The notes below the pieces were generated by a model, which saw only the letters and a list, made by a program, of their open reading frames with translations, was not told the origin of the DNA and did no database searches. From Bacteriovoracaceae bacterium UBA6144 (lineage in GTDB: Bacteria > Bdellovibrionota > Bacteriovoracia > Bacteriovoracales > Bacteriovoracaceae): DNA of 26,864 bases. The stretch's first letter is position 1. The number at the start of each line of letters is the position of its first letter. This document shows positions 15,558-23,268 of this stretch, piece by piece. The position numbers were made by a program, and so were the translations under genes. The stretch lies in the NCBI GenBank assembly GCA_002435705.1, contig DIVA01000013.1:7230-34093 (forward strand). Reading direction: 5' to 3'.

Positions 15558-16130
15558 ATGAAACACACCTCGTCTGGCCCCTTTCAATACATTGTTTTTC
15601 ATAAACCCTACGGTGTGCTCAGCCAGTTTACACCCGAAGCCGGTGCCCGAACACTGGCCGAATTTAATCTACCCAAAGATGTCTATGCGGCTGGACGCTT
15701 GGACAAAGACTCCGAGGGACTCTTGCTGCTCACCAATGACGGGCCCTTCATCGAAAAACTTCTGGATCCAAAGAACGAGAAAGAGAAAACCTACTGGGTG
15801 CAGGTGGAGCGCATCCCAAGCACAGATAAACTTCAGCAACTCTCCTGTGGTGTAAAAATTCAAGACTATACCACTCTGCCCTGTAAGGTGCGACTGATCG
15901 AGGACCCAAGTTTTCCTCCGCGAGACCCACCCATTCGTGTTCGAAAAACGGTACCGGACTGCTGGCTTGAGATCATTATTCGTGAAGGAAAAAATAGACA
16001 AGTGCGCCGGATGACAGCGGCCATTGAGCACCCGACGCTCCGCTTGGTGCGTGTCCAAATAGGAAAACTAAAACTTGGCACTCTCGCTCCTGGAGAGTGG
16101 AGGGAAGTTTTAAAAACTGATATCTTGTGA
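15558..16130 (+). CDS. rluE: 23S rRNA pseudouridine synthase, RluE type
   Basis: A 190-residue RsuA-family pseudouridine synthase. Segments YIVFHKPYGVLSQFTPEAGARTL, YAAGRLDKDSEGLLLLTNDG with the catalytic aspartate D49, KTYWVQVERIP, RDPPIRVRKTVPDCWLEI, EGKNRQVRRMTAAI and PGEWREV align almost word for word with E. coli RluE, which makes pseudouridine 2457 in the 23S rRNA. It lacks the N-terminal S4 domain, as RluE does. No ribosome-binding site precedes the ATG, so a leaderless transcript is possible. Its 3' end overlaps the convergent U32 gene by 21 bases, another ribosomal RNA modification gene. Confidence 0.93.
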   Translation: MKHTSSGPFQYIVFHKPYGVLSQFTPEAGARTLAEFNLPKDVYAAGRLDKDSEGLLLLTNDGPFIEKLLDPKNEKEKTYWVQVERIPSTDKLQQLSCGVKIQDYTTLPCKVRLIEDPSFPPRDPPIRVRKTVPDCWLEIIIREGKNRQVRRMTAAIEHPTLRLVRVQIGKLKLGTLAPGEWREVLKTDIL

Positions 16131-18542
16131 TTTTTTGCGATCGCGCCAGCTGGCCGTGGCCGTGAGCTGCCCTTCAGTCACACCGTATTTTTCTTGTGAT
16201 CCTATCAATCTAGCGACCGTTTGATAGTCTTGCGTGCCTGCTAAAAGATCGAGATAACTTTGAATCTTCGTCTTGAGAATTTCACCTCTTTCATGAAGCG
16301 CCTCAAAGCGCCAAAAGCCAAGGGTGTGCTGAGAAACTAAAAAGCCTGCCGACTGAGCTGTTCCTCGATACATCGTATTGCGGCACTCTTGATCTGCCTT
16401 CAAAAAGTGCATATTCCCGTAGCTGTCTTTCAGTTCTACCGAATGCTTTTCACAAGGCTTTCCGCAATCCCGAAAGCTAGTGCCCTTTGACATGAAAGCG
16501 GCAAACACACAGTGTTCCATATGAAACTCAGGCATGTACTGATGCAGGCATACTTCCACCTTCGATTGATCCACATTTTCCAGCATGCTCTTCAACTGTA
16601 TCTGATTTAGATCATAGGAGAGACAGAGGCATTCAAGATTTTTTGAAAGCAAATAGTCTACAGTGATTGAATTGGAAGCATTAAGAGAGAAATCTCCTAA
16701 AAGCTTTACGCCCTTATCTTGCAAGTAGTGAAGCGCACCAAGATTGCGCACTAAGATCGCATCCGGCTCAAGCCTTAAAAGTGAGTTGAGATTATAATAC
16801 TCCATGGGTTTTAAAATTCGAGTGGTAGCCAGGGCCACCTTAAACCCTGACTCTTGGAGCAGCTTCACAGAGGTGTGATAATCTTTTCCAAATTCAAAAT
16901 CAAGAATCACATATCCAATCGTTTGAGAACTTTTTTGAAACTCAACAAACTCTAAAACCTGAGCTTTTTCTCTTAATACAATATTTAAACGTGCTGAGAT
17001 TGATTCAGATTTTTTGGATGAAGACAAAAACTCATAGGGCCTGAAGCGCTTCACTCTTGCCACCCGAAGGGCTGACAATTCACCGATAAATTGATTCTTT
17101 AATTTTTTAACGTCTTTTAAATTTACATGGCCCCCCGCTCCCAGTATTTCCACCTGATCGATGAGATAGGGTGTGTGAGAGAGAGCAGAGAGTTCTTCGA
17201 CAATTTTTTTATGAAAATCCTTTGATTCACTCACAGAAACTTCCGGCCAATAGAGCGTGACCTGACGAAGCTCTGGGTCTGTCATAACCATTTTGCAAGC
17301 CTCACCTACATTCAGGGTCAGCTCAAGCTTCAGCGGAACTCGCCTCATGTGCTCGCGGCTGGTGATGGCCCTCTTCGTTTCCTTGGTAATGGATTCATCC
17401 GAATTGAGCCAGATTCGCTGACCTACTTGCACAAGACCCATGTCTTTAAATTCATGCAGCTCAAGCTCGCTTGAATTCTTGAGAACTTTGAGAGCAAAGA
17501 TTTTTGCTCCTTTCTCTCCCTCGCGGGTTTCAAAGACAACGCCTTGACCGGCTCTCAGTGGATGGGTTGAATCGATGATAATTTTTTTTCCACGCACCTC
17601 TTGCACTCGACCGAGCTCGAGTCCTCGGTGTGAGGAATAGGTCCCTTCAACGAGCTCTTGGTGGTTGACACCATGAAGCCAACCAGAGAAGAATCCTCTC
17701 GAATAGCTGATGGCCAATTTTTCCCGCTCTCGCTCATTCGGAACAACACCCGTCAGTGCGAGCTGATAGCTCTTGGCAGCGGTATAAACATAATCAGGAG
17801 ACTTTAAACGCCCTTCCACTTTAAATGAATCCACCCCGGCCTCTTTGAGTGCACTCACCTCATCCAGACCGCAGAGATCTTTGGGACTGACGAGATACTT
17901 CTTATCCCCTAACTCTCGCTTCTCTCCATCGACATACATTTCATAGCTCAAACGACAGCTCTGAGCGCACTGCCCACGATTGGCGGAGCGACCGCCCAAG
18001 GATTCAGAGGTGAAGCACTGACCGGAGTAAGCGACACAGAGAGCTCCGTGCACGAACACCTCAAGTTCCACATCGGTGTGATCTTTTATGAGTTTAATTT
18101 CTGGGAGAGAATTTTCTCGACCTAAAACAAAGCGATCGATTTCGAGATCTTTTAAAAGATAAATGGCATCTTGATTGGTGACCGTCATTTGAGTTGAAGC
18201 ATGGATGCGCACATCTTTTGTCATGGAACGAATCATGCGCGCCAGTCCTAGGTCCTGAACGATGAACGCATCCGGCGCGAGCGGAATCAATTGCAACAAA
18301 AGCTCATGGGCCAGTCTTAGTTCTTCTTCAAAGATCAGCACATTAAAAGCCAAATTAACTTTGACCCCATAAAGATGACACTGATCGATCAGCTCTTTTA
18401 GTTCTTCCAGACTGAAGTCATAGGTTCTGCCGCGAGCGTTAAAGCCTGGGACACCGACATAAATCGCCGTGGCACCACCGTGGATGGCCGCAAGGGCCAT
18501 GGGCATATTTCCAACAGGCAGTAGAAGTTCAGGCTCTTGCAT
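16110..18542 (-). CDS. rlhA: U32 family protein, RlhA-type 23S rRNA cytidine hydroxylation enzyme
   Basis: An 810-residue U32-family protein. The N-terminal TIM-barrel-like part starts ELLLPVGNMPMALAAIHGGA and carries the U32 signature EVFVHGALCVAYSGQCFTS. Four cysteines, C169, C176, C192 and C196, form the expected iron-sulfur set. Then come PKDLCGLDEV and FKVEGRLKSPDYV, followed by the collagenase-like and DUF3656-type regions. A second cysteine-rich block lies near the C-terminus (FHMEHCVF...FRDCGKPCEKH...DQECRNTMYRG), as in the long RlhA/YdcP relatives. E. coli RlhA makes 5-hydroxycytidine at 2501 of 23S rRNA. The gene begins six bases after the stop of an exported-protein gene with no clear ribosome-binding site, so it is probably translationally coupled. 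The sister tRNA enzyme TrhP is the main alternative, but length and C-terminal block favour RlhA. Confidence 0.88.
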   Translation of the reverse strand: MQEPELLLPVGNMPMALAAIHGGATAIYVGVPGFNARGRTYDFSLEELKELIDQCHLYGVKVNLAFNVLIFEEELRLAHELLLQLIPLAPDAFIVQDLGLARMIRSMTKDVRIHASTQMTVTNQDAIYLLKDLEIDRFVLGRENSLPEIKLIKDHTDVELEVFVHGALCVAYSGQCFTSESLGGRSANRGQCAQSCRLSYEMYVDGEKRELGDKKYLVSPKDLCGLDEVSALKEAGVDSFKVEGRLKSPDYVYTAAKSYQLALTGVVPNEREREKLAISYSRGFFSGWLHGVNHQELVEGTYSSHRGLELGRVQEVRGKKIIIDSTHPLRAGQGVVFETREGEKGAKIFALKVLKNSSELELHEFKDMGLVQVGQRIWLNSDESITKETKRAITSREHMRRVPLKLELTLNVGEACKMVMTDPELRQVTLYWPEVSVSESKDFHKKIVEELSALSHTPYLIDQVEILGAGGHVNLKDVKKLKNQFIGELSALRVARVKRFRPYEFLSSSKKSESISARLNIVLREKAQVLEFVEFQKSSQTIGYVILDFEFGKDYHTSVKLLQESGFKVALATTRILKPMEYYNLNSLLRLEPDAILVRNLGALHYLQDKGVKLLGDFSLNASNSITVDYLLSKNLECLCLSYDLNQIQLKSMLENVDQSKVEVCLHQYMPEFHMEHCVFAAFMSKGTSFRDCGKPCEKHSVELKDSYGNMHFLKADQECRNTMYRGTAQSAGFLVSQHTLGFWRFEALHERGEILKTKIQSYLDLLAGTQDYQTVARLIGSQEKYGVTEGQLTATASWRDRKKSQDISF

Positions 18543-18548
18543 AGAAAG

Positions 18549-19028
18549 TTAGAAACGAATCTGTTTCACTCCAATGACTTTTCCTAATACTCGATTAGTA
18601 ATGACACTCGCCTTGGAGGCATTTTTCCCATTTTGCTCTAGCACCCAGCTATCACCTTGCTGAGTCACATCGAGAGCGAGCGTTTTTCTAGATCCTGTAA
18701 TGCCGTTAAAGAGATGATCAATCGTCACAGGACCGCCGTATTGAGGTTCAAAGCGATCCGTTAGGCGCAATCGAATCACTTCATGCTCTCCGGCCATAAA
18801 CATCACAATCCCCTGACGAGCTTGAGAGAGTGAGAAGGTTTCATTCGTCTTGATTTGACCACTGCTCATGGTTTTCATATTCATCCCGGATATTTTCCCA
18901 GCTTGAGTGACCACAGATAAAGTCGTGACATCTTTGTCTTGATCATTGACCACGTCTAGAATTTTTTGCATCCCCGCAAAAGCCGATACTGATAACGATA
19001 ATAAAATAGCACTGAAAAGTGTTCTCAT
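18549..19028 (-). CDS. Small secreted protein of unknown function
   Basis: A 159-residue predicted periplasmic protein. The signal peptide is clear: MRTLFSAILLSLSVSAFAG, cleavage after AFA. AAGGGGG lies seven bases before the ATG. The mature chain is rich in beta-type sequence (TTLSVVTQAGKIS, VIRLRLTDRF, KTLALDVTQ, SWVLEQNG) and contains no cysteine. I do not recognise a family. It stops six bases before the U32 gene, and the two are likely in one transcript, although an exported protein and an rRNA enzyme share no obvious role. Confidence 0.75.
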   Translation of the reverse strand: MRTLFSAILLSLSVSAFAGMQKILDVVNDQDKDVTTLSVVTQAGKISGMNMKTMSSGQIKTNETFSLSQARQGIVMFMAGEHEVIRLRLTDRFEPQYGGPVTIDHLFNGITGSRKTLALDVTQQGDSWVLEQNGKNASKASVITNRVLGKVIGVKQIRF

Positions 19029-19109
19029 ATTGTTTCCCCCTTTATGAGATCTCTGGCGTGTTTAACATCCAAAGCAGGGATCACATAGCAGGGTGAAATT
19101 TTTACAGAC

Positions 19110-19469
19110 CTAGAACTGAGAAGTCCTCAGCATCACTAGGGTGCAACCTTCGATAACTTCAATTTTTTGTTGAATCAGGGCCTTACTTACTTTTTCAGAT
19201 TCGCTGCCCGGATTCATGATCACTCGCTGGGGGTGAAGCTTGATGATCGCGTCTAAGTTTTGCTCCAAAATTTCAGGATTAACATAGATGGTCAAAGTAT
19301 GGATGTCTTTAAGTTCTGCCAGTGACGCCACACAAGGGAGGCCAGCGATGGACTTGAGACGGGGGTTAATCAGCTGAACTTGGTGCCCTTTCTCTATCAA
19401 AAGCTCTAAGGCCATAAATGAATAACGAGTTGGATTATCAGAAGCTCCTAAAATGGCAACGACACTCAA
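19110..19469 (-). CDS. CoA-binding (YccU-like) Rossmann-fold protein
   Basis: A 119-residue CoA_binding_2 family protein related to E. coli YccU. The N-terminus VVAILGASDNPTRYS is the family's nucleotide-binding loop. It is followed by ELLIEKGHQVQLINPRL, a TIYVNPEILEQNLDAII strand-helix, and VIMNPGSESEKV and VIEGCTLVML, matching the YccU layout. The start is set at a TTG (19469) because AAGGA lies eight bases upstream and this puts the loop at the very N-terminus. An ATG at 19478 overlaps that ribosome-binding site, and an upstream ATG at 19532 would run over the divergent FAD gene start. CoA binding is known for the fold; a cellular role is not established. Confidence 0.88.
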   Translation of the reverse strand: MSVVAILGASDNPTRYSFMALELLIEKGHQVQLINPRLKSIAGLPCVASLAELKDIHTLTIYVNPEILEQNLDAIIKLHPQRVIMNPGSESEKVSKALIQQKIEVIEGCTLVMLRTSQF

Positions 19470-19508
19470 TGGCCACATCCTTAAAAATGGGGTTATTATT
19501 TTATTATC

Positions 19509-19513
19509 AAGGA
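19509..19513 (+). promoter_or_regulatory. Ribosome-binding site deciding the FAD oxidase start
   Basis: AAGGA stands eight bases before the ATG at 19522. It supports this start rather than an in-frame ATG at 19453, which would run into the divergent CoA-binding gene. Confidence 0.6.
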
Positions 19514-19521
19514 TAATAGAG

Positions 19522-20835
19522 ATGACTATCAAGACAAAAAGTTTTCAAAACACCGATGAGCTCAAGGCACACATTTTAACCCAAGAGCCCACATTTTACA
19601 CATCTTCTAAAACTTCTACGGTCATCCCCTATGATAAACTAAGTGAAGAAATAAAATCTTCTCTGACCTTGGGAGACCTCTCCAAGATTCCTCCACAAAT
19701 GACTTTGAACGGTGACAACCTTGTGCTTTCGGGGGCTGTTAACTGGCAAGATGCTGATCAATTTCTTAAGGCCAACCAGCGGGCCATCATGACCTCGCCC
19801 ACTGAGCAGTTGGCGCTGGTACTGGCGGGTGTGGCCACATCATGCACAGGTGAGCGCTGTTTTGCCTTTGGTAATCTTCGTAAACAAATCGTCCGTCTAA
19901 AATATTTAGACTTTGAGGGTACAGAAAAAGAGCTTCATCGCTCTCAGCCCTTCCCTCACATCAAAGGCCTTGAAGCCTATCAGGCTGCCTTTGCTCCCTA
20001 TGCGCACTTCAAGAACGCTCCTTTCCCTCGTTTTGAGACAGCGACGGATCTGATGATTGGCACTGAAGGTCAGCTGGGTATCGTGACTGAGCTAGAACTT
20101 GAAACAACCCCGCACGATAGTGTGACTTATGTATTTCTTCTGCTTCCACGTTGGGAGGAAGATTACCGTGCGCATCTGGAAGTGTTTGAAAAAGTTCAAA
20201 GCTATCGCGGCGCTGTGATTTCTTGCGAACTTCTGGACGCCAACTGCATGAGCTTTCTCAAGCCTGAGGAGCGGATGGGAGTTAACCAAGACATCATTCT
20301 CATGGAAATAAAAGCTAATCAGTTCGAGGACGTGTTTGATCATCTTCTCAACCAACTTGTGCACACAAGTATGGAAGATGTGTTTGAGGTCACCGGTCAC
20401 AAATTTCACCAGATCCGCGCCAGTGTCCCCCGTGCTGTGTTTGAAGAAAACTCTCGTATGGGCGTCAAAAAGATGGGTACAGACTGTCAGGTAAAGGGAG
20501 AGGATTTCTCGAAACTTCTCGACACCTACCGGGCGGCTGCGAAAATTGGCGTGCGCTACAATCTCTTTGGTCACTTCGGTGACGCCCATCTACACTTTAA
20601 TTTTATGCCGGCCCCCGCCGACACGGCGATTTGCCAAAAAGAGTTCGAACATTTGTATCAGAAAGTCTTTGAATGGCGTGGCTCCCCCTTCGCAGAACAC
20701 GGGATCGGCCTGTTAAAGCAAAAGTTCATCAAAAGCTTCATCACCGATGTGCAGCGAGATGTGTTCAAAGAACTTAAAAAAATTCATGATCCTAAAGGGC
20801 AGTTTTTCCCTCAGGGCTTCATGCTCAGCGTATGA
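19522..20835 (+). CDS. FAD-linked oxidase (GlcD/lactate-dehydrogenase-like), atypical N-terminus
   Basis: A 437-residue vanillyl-alcohol-oxidase-type flavoprotein, related to D-lactate/glycolate oxidase subunits. FAD-domain landmarks are ATSCTGERCFAFGNLRKQI (106-124) and MIGTEGQLGIVTELEL (178-193). The C-terminal oxidase domain has GHFGDAHLHFNFMP (near 350) and FAEHGIGLLKQKF (E392, H393), the substrate/FAD-contact motifs of the family. The N-terminal FAD domain is short, and the usual glycine-rich GGGTSLSG-type pyrophosphate loop is missing; residues 55-85 hold IPPQMTLNGDNLVLSGAVNW instead. Substrate unknown. The stop overlaps the next gene by ATGA, coupling it to the phosphate-transporter-like protein. 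Whether FAD is still bound is open. Confidence 0.82.
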   Translation: MTIKTKSFQNTDELKAHILTQEPTFYTSSKTSTVIPYDKLSEEIKSSLTLGDLSKIPPQMTLNGDNLVLSGAVNWQDADQFLKANQRAIMTSPTEQLALVLAGVATSCTGERCFAFGNLRKQIVRLKYLDFEGTEKELHRSQPFPHIKGLEAYQAAFAPYAHFKNAPFPRFETATDLMIGTEGQLGIVTELELETTPHDSVTYVFLLLPRWEEDYRAHLEVFEKVQSYRGAVISCELLDANCMSFLKPEERMGVNQDIILMEIKANQFEDVFDHLLNQLVHTSMEDVFEVTGHKFHQIRASVPRAVFEENSRMGVKKMGTDCQVKGEDFSKLLDTYRAAAKIGVRYNLFGHFGDAHLHFNFMPAPADTAICQKEFEHLYQKVFEWRGSPFAEHGIGLLKQKFIKSFITDVQRDVFKELKKIHDPKGQFFPQGFMLSV

Positions 20836-21758
20836 CTGAAGTCAACGTCAACGCTCTTCTCGCTATTTTCACAGCACTGGTGCTCTTTCTTTTTGCGATC
20901 GAGTCTTTTGGACGAAATCTCGAACACACGTTTAAAGATAAGATCAAACCACTGATTCAAAAGGCCACTCGCCATCCTTTGCTTTCTCTGCTCACCGGTG
21001 CCATCGCGACTGGACTCTTACAATCCTCCAGTGCTGTGTCAGTGATTATTGTGTCGCTTGTGAGTGCAAAAATCATGAATCTTCATCAAGCTGTCGGCAT
21101 TCTGCTGGGGACAAATATTGGGACCACTCTCACGGCCCAACTCATCGCTTTCAAACTCACCAATGTGGCGCCCTACTTTCTAGTCGTGGGTTATTTTCTC
21201 AATTTTGCCAAAGGTAAAATTGGCATGTGGGGCAAACCACTCTTCTACTTCGGTTTACTTTTTTTTGGTCTCAACCTCTTAAGTAAAGAAGTCACTGTTT
21301 TACAAGATCATCCTTTTATCAAAGATTGGCTTTTAAACACCCACTCACCTTACTTGGGTCTCATCGTTGGTGCCGTACTGACAGCTCTGTTGCAGTCCAG
21401 CTCAGTCATGACTGGGCTTATTATTATTTTTTGCTCTCAAGGCCTTTTGAATTTCGAACTGGCCGTCCCCTTGTTGATTGGCTCAAACGTTGGCACGACC
21501 GTTACGGCGATATTTGCTTCTTTTAATCTAGGGGTGGATGCTAGAAGAGCGGCAGCGGCGAATCTGCTTATCAACTTTGCCGGGCTTATACTTTTCACAC
21601 CTTTTTTGATCCCCTTCACAAGTCTGATGCAACAATCCGCCAGCAACTTAGGCCAGCAGGTGGCCAATGCCCATCTCTGCTTCAATCTTGTCACAGTAGT
21701 ACTGATTCTTCCCTTTACCGGAAAGCTCGCCCACTTTGTTGAAAACCGAATTCATTAA
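20832..21758 (+). CDS. Na/Pi-cotransporter II-related membrane protein
   Basis: A 308-residue inner-membrane protein with about eight hydrophobic segments. It holds the two inverted QSSS repeats typical of the SLC34/NptA/YjbB family: GLLQSSSAVSV (residues 62-72) with GTNIGTT (93-99), and ALLQSSSVMTG (about 185-195) with GSNVGTT (about 218-224). These repeats line the sodium and phosphate sites in the family. The C-terminal PhoU-like domain found in YjbB is absent. It is co-translated with the FAD oxidase (ATGA overlap); the reason for that pairing is unclear. Substrate may be phosphate or another anion, since bacterial members vary. One base separates its stop from the convergent rlmM-like gene. 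Confidence 0.9.
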   Translation: MTEVNVNALLAIFTALVLFLFAIESFGRNLEHTFKDKIKPLIQKATRHPLLSLLTGAIATGLLQSSSAVSVIIVSLVSAKIMNLHQAVGILLGTNIGTTLTAQLIAFKLTNVAPYFLVVGYFLNFAKGKIGMWGKPLFYFGLLFFGLNLLSKEVTVLQDHPFIKDWLLNTHSPYLGLIVGAVLTALLQSSSVMTGLIIIFCSQGLLNFELAVPLLIGSNVGTTVTAIFASFNLGVDARRAAAANLLINFAGLILFTPFLIPFTSLMQQSASNLGQQVANAHLCFNLVTVVLILPFTGKLAHFVENRIH

Positions 21759-21759
21759 A

Positions 21760-22548
21760 TTATTTTATCGCCAAGAGCAGCACTTCTTTGTGATGCGAGG
21801 GCAAAAGCCGCACACACGTGCGATACCCCCACTCTTGTACACGCGCTTCATGCTGCGCAATCTCGGCGGCCACTTCGGGCTTAGCGAGCTTAAGCGTAAG
21901 AATGAGTCCACGAGGCATCGTATCCACACTGCGAAGAATTCTCCCTAGATGGGACAAGACGGAACCAGGAGCAAGATTTAAGTCCGACAGCCACCAATCC
22001 ACACCACTGGTTTCTTCAGGAGTGAGTTCTTGAAAAGGTTTTTTGAGATGAGTGAAGTTGGGGTGACTCAAAACTCTTTGATCCATCAGTGCAGGATCTA
22101 CCCCTTTCACTATTAATCCTCGATCCAAAAGATTCTTCACCGCTCCGCCCGGAGAAGCCCCCACTTCCATGGCCACATCACCACTCATCAAAGAGAGGTC
22201 AAAGAGACGAATAGCTTCCTCAATTTTAAGCCAGGCCCTTGAGGGAGAATCTTCGGGCAGAACAGCTTCAGGGGCACCAAACCAAAAAGGTCTGGGAGTA
22301 TGAATCTTTACAGTCCACTCACCACCCTTTTCTAAGCGCAACACCTCTCCACCCTCTAGTTCTCCTTTCCCCAAAACCTCACCCCAGTAGCGCGCCAGAT
22401 AAGGCCTGTCCGGGAATTTTCCTTCGCCCTTAAAGGTAATGAAGCCGGGTGCAGAAAAAGAGAGTTTCCAGGATGGAAAACGTTTACTCATCTCAAGCTT
22501 TAAAGAGGACTCAAGACCTGGATTAGTGAGGCAGAAGAAAAAACTCAT
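21760..22548 (-). CDS. rlmM: RlmM-like 23S rRNA 2'-O-ribose methyltransferase
   Basis: A 262-residue SAM-dependent methyltransferase of the RrmJ/RlmM type. The methyltransferase domain has SPSRAWLKIEEA (K108), the SAM loop EVGASPGG (128-135), the acidic tip GVDPALM, WWLSDLN (D189), LTLKL (K220) and HHKEV (E255), giving the K-D-K-E catalytic tetrad of 2'-O-ribose methyltransferases. E. coli RlmM methylates C2498 of 23S rRNA. The protein is about 100 residues shorter than E. coli RlmM, and its N-terminal RNA-binding part is reduced, so the exact target is an inference. AAGGGG lies two to three bases before the ATG. It diverges from the YkgJ-like gene across 58 bases. Confidence 0.85.
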   Translation of the reverse strand: MSFFFCLTNPGLESSLKLEMSKRFPSWKLSFSAPGFITFKGEGKFPDRPYLARYWGEVLGKGELEGGEVLRLEKGGEWTVKIHTPRPFWFGAPEAVLPEDSPSRAWLKIEEAIRLFDLSLMSGDVAMEVGASPGGAVKNLLDRGLIVKGVDPALMDQRVLSHPNFTHLKKPFQELTPEETSGVDWWLSDLNLAPGSVLSHLGRILRSVDTMPRGLILTLKLAKPEVAAEIAQHEARVQEWGYRTCVRLLPSHHKEVLLLAIK

Positions 22549-22606
22549 GGCCCCTTTATGCTTTCCCTACTTATCGAAGTCAAGAATGTTAAGGCAGAAT
22601 AAACCC

Positions 22607-23173
22607 ATGAACCTTCGCTCTTTTAGTCAGGACCTTATGGCGCTCTATCAAGAGATGGGTGAAGAATTTGCCAATACTCAAAAACGCTCTGGTCTAGCTT
22701 GCCCCACTGGCTGTGGGTACTGTTGTAAAACACCCACGGTTGAAGCCACAGTCATGGAGATGATTCCCATGGCACTGGCGCTACTGGAGCAAGACATGGC
22801 CGAAGAGATTTACGAGCGCATTCAAAGGGAAAAACCTGAGACCTGTATCATGTATCAAGATCACGGTGGTAAACTAGGCCAATGCACGCAGTATGCTACC
22901 CGTCCCAGTCTGTGTAGACTTTTTGGCGTGGCCGGCTACTACACTAAGACTCACACTAAGGAGCTCTCCATTTGCAAAGAGCTCAAAGCTCATTATCCAG
23001 ATTTTCAATCCATCGACATCAATGCACTCAATCCGGCCATGATGAGTGACTGGTCAACACGCCTGATTTCCATCCATCCAGAGATGCTTCAGGAGCGATT
23101 ACCTATTAGCTTGGCTTTAAGTAATGCATTAGAAAAAGTTATGCTTTATTCCCGACTGGATGCATCCAATTAA
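22607..23173 (+). CDS. YkgJ-type cysteine-cluster protein
   Basis: A 188-residue protein of the YkgJ family (putative zinc or iron-chelating cysteine cluster). The signature CPTGCGYCC (C32, C36, C39, C40) is followed by CTQYATRPSLCRLFGV, the family's second metal-site block, and a further cysteine in ELSICKEL. Function in the family is unproven; iron-sulfur binding and links to oxidation chemistry have been proposed. The ATG at 22607 is used, with AAGG 12 bases upstream. The frame stays open back to 22439, but that part lies over the divergent rlmM gene and reads like noncoding sequence. Confidence 0.85.
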   Translation: MNLRSFSQDLMALYQEMGEEFANTQKRSGLACPTGCGYCCKTPTVEATVMEMIPMALALLEQDMAEEIYERIQREKPETCIMYQDHGGKLGQCTQYATRPSLCRLFGVAGYYTKTHTKELSICKELKAHYPDFQSIDINALNPAMMSDWSTRLISIHPEMLQERLPISLALSNALEKVMLYSRLDASN

Positions 23174-23210
23174 TTGATTTTGTTAAGATTTTGTGAGCAA
23201 TAAAAAAAGC

Positions 23211-23239
23211 ATGACAAGGGGTCTCAGCCTTCATATAGT
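23211..23239 (+). promoter_or_regulatory. Sigma-70-like promoter for the endonuclease gene
   Basis: ATGACA (23211-23216) and TATAGT (23234-23239) are separated by exactly 17 bases; each differs from consensus by one base. Transcription would start near 23246, giving a leader of about 23 bases that includes AAGGA (23256-23260), eight bases before the ATG. Confidence 0.75.
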
Positions 23240-23268
23240 AATTTTAACTTAAGATAAGGACTTCTTAT

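Noticed and set aside
19453..19521. Earlier start for the FAD oxidase
   Set aside because: It would overlap the divergent CoA-binding gene, and the ATG at 19522 has a correctly placed AAGGA.
20092..20589. 165-codon minus-strand open frame
   Set aside because: It lies wholly inside the FAD oxidase gene, whose family motifs are clear on the plus strand, and it has no recognisable domain.
22439..22606. N-terminal extension of the YkgJ-type protein
   Set aside because: This stretch overlaps the start of the divergent rlmM gene, lacks a ribosome-binding site and precedes the normal family start at 22607.
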